A stretch of 44,035 bases of DNA. It comes from Nemertoderma westbladi (lineage: Eukaryota; Xenacoelomorpha; Nemertodermatida; Nemertodermatidae). The position numbers were made by a program, and so were the translations under genes. Positions 24,586 to 33,540 of this stretch are shown here, piece by piece (position 1 is the stretch's first letter; every line of letters starts with the position of its first letter). Location of the stretch: positions 1 through 44,035 of the forward strand of contig JAUCBJ010002129.1 in assembly GCA_032718475.1 (NCBI GenBank), given 5' to 3'. Under the pieces are notes generated by a model that was given only the letters and a program-made list of their open reading frames with translations, made no database searches and was not told the origin of the DNA.

Positions 24586-25453
24586 TACGGGAAATGTTTT
24601 TGGCTGACTTAAAACGAAAACACAAACATTTTATAAAATTCTATGCATTCTTGAGGGAGAATAAGTCGATGCCTGCGTCCTAAACGCAATCCTCTACAAT
24701 TGTGAATCTTGGGGCTACCAAAATTTATCTGTTCTAGAACAAAAATATCGAAAAGCTCTGAAAACTATGCTCGGAGTAAAAGCTTCAACTCCAAATGAGT
24801 TCGTTTACATTGAACTTGGACACCCCACGATTTATGCTATTATAAAGGCTCGCACTGTCAGTCTGACCAAACGACTCGGTACAGAGAACCACGATGACGA
24901 AGACCCGCTATCATCATTATTACTGAGCGACGAAGGCAATATTGAAAGGTCTACCCTACGTCATACATACGGGACTGCAGCAATATCTCAAACGCCAAGG
25001 ATGTTGAGAACGAATCGCTGAACACGATGAAGTCGAACATCCGGAGGAAAGCCGATGAGGGAAAAACGAAATATCACCTACAGAATCTCGGGGTAAATCC
25101 TTCTCTATCGAGACCATCCTTGTACAATCACATGTACTCCTCTCCAGATATTACTGCCTATGCCCGTATTCGAACAAGCTCTCATGAGCTTGCTATCGAA
25201 AAGGGTAGATACACAAGAGTACCTCGTGATGAACGGCTTTGTAGCTGCGGCAAAATAGAGGATGAGGAACACTTCATCCTCTAGTGTCCCAAATATTCCC
25301 TAACACGCGACGACTTCATAGGACATCTCAGCACACCTCCATCGATAGCCGATGTCCTCGCATTTTCAGGATGTCCAACATTTATATCAAAACTTTTCCA
25401 TGAAACAAAATAAAACGTAATTTTATAATTTACTAAACGGGGTCAACGACCCC
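24586..25453 (+). pseudogene. 3' part of a LINE ORF2 with 3' UTR
   Basis: Plus-strand frames, split by stops and shifts, read the region after the RT of a non-LTR element: LYNCESWG, KALKTMLGVKASTPNEFVYIE (about 24750-24820), then LNPSLYNHMYSS-like and RIRTSSHELAIEKGRYTRVP, ending in a Cys-rich stretch LCSCGKIEDEEHF (about 25240-25270). That order is typical of LINE C termini in aquatic invertebrates. A premature stop follows FIL at 25282. Past the coding end, GGGGTCAACGACCCC (25439-25453) forms a perfect 6-bp hairpin that might be a 3' recognition element. RT core and endonuclease are missing (5' truncation). Confidence 0.75.
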
Positions 25454-25993
25454 AGTATTTATTTTAATCTAATTTATATTTATTCCATATGACGTTAAGA
25501 ACTTACATCCGCAGTTCATATAAATTATGCACCAAATTATTTTGCCAAACAAACCCTATGATTTCTTTATAGTAAAGCTCTGGATTCTTTATTGACCTAT
25601 ATATTTATTTATAGATTTAGTTATTCTTTATGATCATTTAATTTATTAAAGCCCTTGATTCGTTAATGACTTACATATACACTTACGTATCTATTTACTT
25701 TTTCTTTATGATGTTCCACTAAAGCTTATTTCTGCATTTAATTTATAACTATTGACCTATTTAATCAATTTCTATTTCTGCATTTAATTTATAACTATTG
25801 ACCTATTTAATCAATTTCTATATTCTCACTAACTGTCGTTATATTTCTCGGACTATATCGACATTTTGTGCTGTCTTGTTATATTAAGTTATTATTGCCA
25901 ATATATAAAACACAATGAAGCACACTAACTAAATTAATATAAACTACCTACCTAACTATATACAAAAGTACAAAATCAGTCTAACCCACTGAG
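25454..25993. other. AT-rich gap with a 46-bp tandem duplication
   Basis: A 46-bp phrase containing TTTCTGCATTTAATTTATAA and CCTATTTAATCAATTTCT is present twice, at about 25730 and 25776. No gene seen. Confidence 0.6.
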
Positions 25994-28205
25994 TCAGTAG
26001 GGGGCGCGGGGGCAGCTGGCGACAAAACCTCGTCGTGGAGGCTGTCGGACAGAGGGTCCATGGAGCCGAGGATGGAGGCCGTGTTGCCGATCAAGATGGC
26101 CACGAGGAGCATTGGAGGAGGAACCAATGGGATCGCGGCTCCCGGCCGGTAGATAGGCCTGGACCCATGCTGGGTCTGAGATCCGGGTGTTCGCTATCTC
26201 CTGGTGGGCACCCCGCAGAGTTGAGTCGTACTCCTCCAGGAGTCCCAGGTGCTGGAAGCAAGGCGCGGCACGGAGGAAGTAGGTGAGCCGGGGGATGGCG
26301 AAGGAATGACGGAGGAGGAAGTACGCATGCTGAGAGTCGAGGAGGTGCAGCCGGCTGGCGAGCATGGTGAGGTCTCCCGCCTTTTCCTGAAGGCAGGATA
26401 CGGTGCCGGCGACCACGATGGGGGCACCGAGCATCGTCAGGTACTCGAGCGGGCGGACCTGGATGCCCGCACAGACCTCGTCGAAATTGCCATGGATGCG
26501 CGCGCGGGACTCATCGGACTCGGCTCCGAGGAAGAAGAGTTCACTCTTGTGAACTCGTGGTTGATAACGAGTCCGCACTTTCTCCCATCCTCTATCACCA
26601 CACGTAAATTCTCCAGAACAACTCGGTAGTCGCCGGCGAGGTTCCCGTCGTCCAGGTACCAGACGTTAAAACTCGACTTCAGCGACTGGATGGTTGGGTT
26701 CACCATGTTGCCGAACAGTCGAGGTCCGTCGGAGTCCCCCTGTTGAACTCCCTCGTCGGAGAGGAGGGTCTCCTCCCCATAGATGAGGGAGCTGGGTTCT
26801 CCGTATGCCGCCAGCGTGTAGTTGTACACGCTGGGGTAACGCTGGTACACAGTCTCGAGGAGGGTGTCTCGCCGTACCGAGTTGAAGGCATTGCTGAAGT
26901 CGACCTTCAGCAACACAGACCCCGGAAAGTTGTCCTCCGCGGCGAGTGACCGCGCCGCGTGGGCGGACGCCTCCGCGCCGCATGGGCGGCCACCTCCGCG
27001 CCGTTCTTTGTCCCAATCCCGAGCTGGACGCTCCCGTACGACTCCATCCGTTCCTCTTTGGTGATTTCCCCCACGAACTTTGAGTTTAGGTGCCGTAGGG
27101 TGTTGCCCACCGCGACGGGGCGGACTCCACCCCCTTGCTTGGAGAAACCAAACAGGTTGGTGCCAAAGAACGTGGGGTGAATGGATTCCGGAATGGTACT
27201 ACTACTAGGATTGGCATGCTGCATTGCAGCTGCATTTTTAAGAATGCTGTGCCGGCTTATTGACAAAATTGCACCACCACAACTCCCTATCACCCATGAC
27301 ATTTGCTAGATCATCCACATCTTCAAGGCCAGTGTCCTTTAAGATGCGTCTCAAGAAAGTCATGGGCTGTCCATCATGCTTATTCACTCCATGAGGCTGC
27401 CAAAGTACAAGATTATGCACTGGATGGTCCTCACGGCGAAAGCAATGTCCTGCAAAGCGGAGGCGATTTTGTTCTTGTGTCAAGCTTGGGGGAACCAATG
27501 AGACACCTCCAATGTTATATAGTGTCTGGTTGGAGATGTGTGCATTGAACTTGACACAATGAACCCGGCATAGCATTCTTGTGAATGTGCCGTCCAGAGA
27601 TTTGGTGTCCTCAGCAGTTAGAGCCGGCGGCCACAACGTTGATGAACCGGGAGAGACTAGAGACGAGTCGGTTTCCAGCTTCTCCATTCGTGTGGCCGAT
27701 AAGATCTTTCAAGATCTGCAGCCGCATTCCGTCGGGGCCGCCGGCGCTGCTGCATGGGAATGATGCAACGAGTTTCCTGACTACCGCGGGCGAGCAGGGG
27801 GGAGTTGTTGGGGTTGCCACGGGAGGTGGAGGAGTCCGTCGGTTGTCCGGTCGGGAGGGGTGCTTCAACTTCAGCCTCTCCAAAGTCTCTGGTGTGTTGG
27901 GCGCCATGGAGTCTTTAGAAGACACCAGGCGAATGGCGCCCTTCACATCGCCATCCTCAATCTTCTCTGCCACCGCTGCAGCGAGACGGATGGAGTCGTC
28001 TCGTTTTTTGGGCCGGCGGGATCTGGTGGTGGTGGATCGGGATTCCAGTGGTTGGTGTAGGTTGCTCCGGAACTCGCATATCAGCCCGTTGATCTGGGAC
28101 GCGAGGGATCGAGTGTGCCGTCGGCCCCCATGCTTAGGGGCGGGAATACAGCGGTGGCAGACAAGGAGGAGGTTGAAGGAGGAAATTAAAGAAGGTTGGT
28201 TGTAG
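25994..28205 (-). pseudogene. GC-rich reverse transcriptase relic, split by a LINE insertion
   Basis: The N-terminal part (about 28160-27619) reads AEKIEDGDVKGAIRLVSS, TLERLKLKHP, then SFPCSSAGGPDGMRLQ and FINVVAAG. The protein resumes at about 27197 with TIPESIHPTFFGTNLFGFSK, GGGVRPVAVGNTLR, KNGAEVAAHAAR, motif A KVDFSNAFNSVRRD, EGVQQGDSDGPRLF (motif B), the catalytic WYLDDGNLAG, and a C-terminal part with LLRHSFAIPRLTYFLRAAPC and EEYDSTLRG. Frameshifts lie near 26930 and 26540 and one near 26120. The lineage resembles the RT at 6561-7829 but is another subfamily. Its GC content is far above the surroundings. The catalytic residues survive, yet the frames are broken, so it is dead. Confidence 0.8.
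27198..27618 (-). mobile_element. Short 5'-truncated LINE insertion with (TAG)n tail
   Basis: The minus frame 27618-27238 encodes a LINE ORF2 C terminus (LDGTFTRMLCRVHCVKFNAH, RLRFAGHCFRREDHPVHNLV, RELWWCNFVNK, stop). It is followed by only about 30 bp of 3' UTR and a short (TAG)n tail at 27208-27198. The insertion interrupts the RT relic exactly between FINVVAAG and TIPESIHP, so it is younger than that RT. The last 28 bp before the tail (27210-27237) resemble the 28-bp satellite next door. The same terminal sequence occurs at 43009-43092. Confidence 0.8.
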
Positions 28206-28504
28206 CTGAGTCAGTCAGTCCAGCAGTATTCCAGTAGTATTCCAGCTGTATTCCAGTAGTAATACATCCGTAGATTGAAGGATGAATTTAAAAGCAATAT
28301 TTATATGTGTTTGAATCTATAATTTACTGTTGCAATTATTAGTCAATATTAAACATACATACATACATAATTAGGTACCTATATTCTAAATTATAGCCCA
28401 AACCATACAATTTTGAAACGGTGAGAGTGATAAATCGAAGAGTTGTCCGAAAATGGTGTACCCCCCACTGCGATAAATTAAGAGCCAGTCACAAATAGCA
28501 GTAA
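28206..28504. other. Unassigned gap before the 28-bp satellite
   Basis: Starts with three or four short GTATTCCAG(T/C) repeats (28225-28262). It contains a small (ACAT)n run near 28355 and the right copy of the 16-bp inverted repeat (28451-28466). No gene. Confidence 0.5.
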
Positions 28505-31090
28505 ATTATTATTGCTGCACTAATACGGCAAGAATCGGCATGCTGCACTATTACTGCAATAATCGACATGATGCACATACTACTGCATTAATCGGCATGT
28601 TGCACTGCTACTGCAATAATCGGCATGCTGCACTATTACTAAAATAATCGTCATGCTGCACAATTACTACAATAATTGGCATGCTGCACTACTACTACAA
28701 TAATCGGCATCATGCACTGCTACTACAATAATCGTCATGCTGCACTATTACTACAATAATTGGCATGCTGCACTGCTACTGCAATAATCGGCATGCTGCA
28801 CTATTACTACAATAATCGGCATGATGCACTACTACTGCAATAATCGTCATGCTGCACTATTACTACAATAATTGGCATGCTGCACTGCTATTGCAATAAT
28901 CGGCATGCTGCACTATTACTACAATAATCGGTATGATGCACTATTACTAAAATAATCGGCATGCTGCACTATTACTAAAATAATCGTCATACTGCACAAT
29001 TACTACAATAATTGGCATGCTGCACTACTACTACAATAATCGGCATCATGCACTGCTACTACAATAATCGTCATGCTGCACTATTACTACAATAATTGGC
29101 ATGCTGCACTGCTACTGCAATAATCGGCATGCTGCACTATTACTACAATAATCGGCATGATGCACTACTACTGCAATAATCGTCATGCTGCACTATTACT
29201 ACAATAATTGGCATGCTGCACTGCTACTGCAATAATCGGCATTCTGCACTATTACTACAATAATCGGTATGCTGCACTGCTACTGCAATAATCGTCATGC
29301 TGCACTATTACTACAATAATTGGCATGCTGCACTGCTATTGCAATAATCGGCATGCTGCACTATTACTACAATAATCGGCATGATGCACTATTACTAAAA
29401 TAATCGTCATGCTGCACTACTACTACAATAATCGGCATCATGCACTGCTACTACAATAATCGTCATGCTGCACTATTACTACAATAATTGGCATGCTGCA
29501 CTGCTACTGCAATAATCGGCATTCTGCACTATTACTACAATAATCGGTATGCTGCACTGCTACTGCAATAATCGTCATGCTGCACTATTACTGCATTAAT
29601 CGGCATGCTGCACTGCTACTGCAATAATCGTCATGCTGCACTACTACTACAATAATTGGCATGCTGTACTGCTACTGCAATAATCGTCATGCTGCACTAC
29701 TACTACAATAATTGGCATGCTGCACTGCTATTGCAATAATCGGCATGCTGCACTATTATTACAATAATCGGCATGATGCACTATTACTAAAATAATCGTC
29801 ATGCTGCACTATTACTGCAATAATCGTCATGCTGCACTATTACTACAATAATTGGCATGCTGCACTGCTATTGCAATAATCGGCATGCTGCACTATTACT
29901 ACAATAATTGGCATGCTGCACTGCTACTGCAATAATCGGCATGATGCACTACTACTGCAATAATCGTCATGCTGCACTATTACTACAATAATTGGCATGC
30001 TGTACTGCTACTGCAATAATCGTCATGCTGCACTACTACTACAATAATTGGCATGCTGCACTGCTATTGCAATAATCGGCATCATGCACTGCTACTACAA
30101 TAATCGTCATGCTGCACTATTACTACAATAATTGGCATGCTGCACTGCTACTGCAATAATCGGCATTCTGCACTATTACTACAATAATCGGTATGCTGCA
30201 CTGCTACTGCAATAATCGGCATGATGCACTACTACTGCAATAATCGTCATTCTGCACTATTACTACAATAATTGGCATGCTGTACTGCTACTGCAATAAT
30301 CGTCATGCTGCACTACTACTACAATAATTGGCATGCTGCACTGCTATTGCAATAATCGGCATGCTGCACTATTATTACAATAATCGGCATGATGCACTAT
30401 TACTAAAATAATCGTCATGCTGCACTACTACTGCAATAATCGGCATGATGCACTACTACTGCAATAATCGTCATGCTGCACTATTACTACAATAATTGGC
30501 ATGCTGCACTGCTACTGCAATAATCGTCATGCTGCACTATTACTACAATAATTGGCATGCTGCACTGCTACTGCAATAATCGACATGCTGCACTATTACT
30601 ACAATAATTGGCATGCTGCACTGCTACTGCAATAATCGGCATGCTGCACTATTACTACAATAATTGGCATGCTGCACTGCTACTGCAATAATCGGCATGC
30701 TGCACTATTACTACAATAATTGGCATGCTGCACTACCACTACAATATCGACATGCTGCACTGCTACTACAATAATCGTCATGCTGCACAATTACTACAAT
30801 ATCGACATGATGCACTATTACTACAATAATTGGCATGCTGCACTGCTACTGCAATAATCGGCATGCTGCACTATTACTACAATAATTGGCATGCTGCACT
30901 GCTACTGCAATAATCGGCATGCTGCACTATTACTACAATAATTGGCATGCTGCACTGCTACTGCAATAATCGGCATGCTGCACTATTACTACAATAATTG
31001 GCATGCTGCACTATTACTGCATTAATCGGCATGCTGCATTGCTACTGCAATAATCGGCATGCTGCACTGCTACTACGATAATCGTCATGC
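28505..31090. repeat. 28-bp satellite array (about 92 units)
   Basis: Head-to-tail 28-bp units built around GGCATGCTGCAC and CAATAA. They come in variants T(T/C)GGCATGCTGCACTGCTAC and TCGGCATGCTGCACTATTAC, often alternating as 56-bp dimers (for example 30550-30980), with longer higher-order repeats elsewhere. There are no unique spacers. The edges fade into degenerate units (28490-28530 and 31080-31170). The unit is close to the terminal 28 bp of the LINE family seen at 27210-27237 and 43020-43047. Confidence 0.95.
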
Positions 31091-31575
31091 TTGATGCATT
31101 ATGATTGCTATGACTACTTAGCAATAAAATTATGCTGCCACAATTTAATCCACAATCGGCATTTTTGCATTATCCGAGCCATGTACCATAAACCTATATG
31201 GGTAGCTGCCTGTTCTCATTGGTTAGAATCTGTCATTTTGTTCAATAAAAATGTTTCAAGACTAAAAAAATTATGGTGATAGTGTCGAAGTTATTATAAT
31301 CACTTTTATATATTTAAATAATTTAATATCTTTCGCATCTACGTAATCTTTGGCCATATCATCTGTCAAACAGATGGTTACAATAATCACTTTTTATGAA
31401 TTATGATTTTTTAAATTTATAATTATAATATTATTTAATCGTTGCATTATTATTGGCATTTCAGAAATCTGGGAAATTATATACATAATATTTTAACCTA
31501 TAATTACTCCTATGGACATTACCGGCTACATGTAAGGACAATTACTCCTAACAACATTTTGGGCGAAAGAGTAAC
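31091..31575. other. AT-rich upstream flank of the Ly6-like gene
   Basis: The first 80 bases look like decayed satellite. The rest is AT-rich with no clear TATA box or splice acceptor close to the ATG at 31576. A promoter cannot be assigned. Confidence 0.4.
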
Positions 31576-32232
31576 ATGGATATCGAGTTCGCGAAAATAA
31601 TATTGGTCGCGGTTTCTATATTGACAGAGAAAGTTATAGATGTGTCTACCACTGCTACTTGTTTTTATAGACGCACCCTGATTACCTATACGACCGCTCA
31701 TCCCGACGTGTTCCCAGATGTCGATTGGTATGTAGAACACCCAGGTTCCAGTGAAACAGATTGCTCCACCTGTGCTTTGATATTCAATCAATTGCCAGGA
31801 AAATTTTCCTTAAACAACGACAACATGAAAGGTTTGATGTACACGAGGTACGAATACTGCGTTCGTGATGAATGCAAGGATTACAAAGAAGACGAATGTA
31901 TGCTGGTGTATCAGGATTCCCTTCAAGAGATTGGATCAACGTACAGCATCGAGATGACACATCCAAGCTGCCAGCAGATCTGTTGCAACGGCACAGAAGC
32001 CTGCAACAAAGTAGAAGACGTGATGTGGGAACACGATTATCTGTACCCAAATGGAACCGTGAATTGGAATGATCCCATGTTTGATCCTGTTACAACAGAA
32101 CCACCAAATACCACAGAGGCAGAGCCCACGACAACGGCTGAAATATTCACAACAGCTAGTTTGGCGAAACACCTCAATGGAGTTGATTATATTCTGCTGA
32201 CATTAACAACAATTACTATTAACTTCTACTGA
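31576..32232 (+). CDS. Ly6/uPAR-like (three-finger) secreted or GPI-anchored protein
   Basis: A 218-residue intact frame. Residues 1-22 form a hydrophobic N terminus (AKIILVAVSIL) that fits a signal peptide. Ten cysteines follow at 29, 63, 66, 95, 100, 108, 132, 136, 137 and 143. The last four end in CCNGTEACN, the hallmark CC-x5-C-N close of a Ly6/three-finger domain. N-glycosylation sites lie at N138, N159 and N178. A Thr/Pro/Glu-rich stalk (172-195) leads to a short hydrophobic tail (203-217), as in GPI-anchored proteins. The family acts at the cell surface or as secreted ligands; the specific partner is unknown. Loops are longer than in the smallest Ly6 proteins. The reading frame is complete without introns, unusual for Ly6 genes, which are normally split. 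It could be an intronless retrocopy or a gene whose other exons lie in the 5' UTR. Confidence 0.75.
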   Translation: MDIEFAKIILVAVSILTEKVIDVSTTATCFYRRTLITYTTAHPDVFPDVDWYVEHPGSSETDCSTCALIFNQLPGKFSLNNDNMKGLMYTRYEYCVRDECKDYKEDECMLVYQDSLQEIGSTYSIEMTHPSCQQICCNGTEACNKVEDVMWEHDYLYPNGTVNWNDPMFDPVTTEPPNTTEAEPTTTAEIFTTASLAKHLNGVDYILLTLTTITINFY

Positions 32233-32482
32233 TGTACAATAATCGCCGCTGCCTGAAAATGATTATTTAATTAAAAGCTACGAAGTTTGAACTTTTATGT
32301 TTATTCTCTAGATATTGGGAAATTTACTGAAAACTATTTATTGAATTAACTCAAGTCCACGACCACCATTGTGTTATATACATCTGTTTCTACACCTTTC
32401 TTTGTGTTCCTTACATCTGTTAGAGCATCTCAGTGTATAATAATAGTGTATAGTAATATAATGTATCCCAGTTATACATGTA
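32233..32482. other. 3' flank of the Ly6-like gene
   Basis: ATTAAA at 32270-32275, 38 bp after the stop, is a possible poly(A) signal. The rest is AT-rich with no further feature. Confidence 0.4.
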
Positions 32483-33175
32483 TCTCGGGTCACCTATAAC
32501 ACAAGACGGGAAAGTCCAAAGTGCAATCACAATCCACCTGAAGGAAAAGGAGTGCCATAAAAATAAATACAACGCGTTTTTGGCCAAAAATTACAACTCC
32601 CCATTTTGGGTCTAAAGGAAAGAAATGGACGCAGCACTATTATCTTAATTTTATATGGCTCCGAAACATGGCTAACAGAACAACTACAGAGTGTAGAATC
32701 AATGTATGTAGACGTTATAAAGTCCTGCCTTGGGGTCCGTAAATCGTGTTCTAATGATCTATGTCTAGTTGAATTACGAATTCCCTCCGTAAAAGCTCCA
32801 ATTAAGTCCAGACAGAGGCTTTTCATTTCGTTTGTCTCTAAGACTATAAGAATGGACCACTACTGTTTGCTCTAAACTTGGCTAGATCGCTACGTAGCCC
32901 CATGGCGCTATACTGTTGGCCATGGAATCTGACCCTATCAAAACGGACATGTCAGATCGCATAAACAGACTTTCGAGAGACACAAGCTCTCCAAAAACTG
33001 AAATATATAGAAAAATACATCCAGAACTAAAAGTAAATACGAAAATATATAATGAAAAAGTAAGTAATAACGAAGTCCACCGTCTCTTGTGGACACGGAG
33101 CCGTTTATCGGCCCACAAACTGCGCATAGAGACCGGGAGGTGGTCATGTATTCCACGTGAGCGACGCATATGCCA
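32483..33175 (+). pseudogene. 3' part of a second LINE ORF2
   Basis: Plus frames with several shifts read YLGSPITQDGKVQSAI, then LYGSETWL (about 32650), YVDVIKSCLGVRKSCSNDLC, a linker, then WTRSRLSAHKLRIETGRW and IPRERRICHC near the end. This is the region after the RT in CR1-like LINEs. The Cys-His motif that should close the protein is cut after ICHC at about 33175, where the inverted tRNA-like unit begins. RT core is absent. Confidence 0.7.
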
Positions 33176-33228
33176 TTGTATATGTTATAGTGCATTATGA
33201 TAATGCTCTCCATAGCGTAAAATATCAA

Positions 33229-33326
33229 CCGCCCCTATTGGGGCTCGAACCCGGTTACCTAGGTTTCAAACTTCCGGTTATCATCAGCCGAGTGTGTGTC
33301 CTAAGACCACTGAGCTACCAGGGCGG
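33229..33326 (-). other. tRNA-like relic (tRNA-derived SINE head)
   Basis: Minus strand has a 7-bp acceptor-like stem: CCGCCCT at the 5' end against GGGGCGG at the 3' end, with one T-G pair. An A box (TAGCTCAGTGG) and a B box (GGGTTCGAGCCCC) are both well kept. The length is 98 nt, too long in the middle for a normal tRNA, and no clear anticodon arm is seen. Most likely a SINE head or tRNA pseudogene rather than a working tRNA. Confidence 0.55.
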
Positions 33327-33540
33327 TAGAAGATTTTTTCACTATGGAGTGGGCTATCATATACTGTCATATCACATGTCATATCACATACTATCATATA
33401 TTGTACTTTCCTATGAGTGACTGAAAAAGGCCTAAATATGATAGCCCACTCCATAGTGAAATAATCTTCTACCGCCCTGGTAGCTCAGTGGTCTTAGGAC
33501 ACACACTCAGCTGATGATAACACTAGTGACTTCAAACTTA
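33253..33540. repeat. Inverted pair of tRNA-like sequences (foldback)
   Basis: 33270-33353 and 33437-33520 are inverted copies of about 84 bp. Both contain CTGGTAGCTCAGTGGTCTTA (or its complement), ACACACTC and a flank AGTGGGCTATCAT. The minus copy carries the full tRNA-like head; the plus copy is cut at TGATGATAACACT. The centre (33354-33436) has short CATATCA(C/T)AT repeats. The unit separates two LINE relics. Confidence 0.7.

Larger units (their letters stand above)
24377..28466. other. 4.1-kb segment bounded by a 16-bp inverted repeat next to G/C runs
   Basis: GGGGGGTACACCATTT at 24393-24408, preceded by G to 24377 (22 G in all), is the exact inverse of 28451-28466. The orientation is that of terminal inverted repeats. 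The enclosed DNA holds a LINE relic and an RT relic, neither of which would normally make such ends. It may be one transposon that collected insertions, or two unrelated copies of a short repeat. Confidence 0.35.

Noticed and set aside
27585-28205. Plus-strand 206-codon frame
   Set aside because: Antisense shadow of the GC-rich RT relic.
28505-31090. Regular short repeats as a CRISPR array
   Set aside because: Units are contiguous with no unique spacers, in an animal-type genome; this is a satellite.
33229-33326. Functional tRNA gene
   Set aside because: 98 nt, no proper anticodon arm, and embedded in an inverted repeat; the Pol III boxes alone do not make a tRNA gene.
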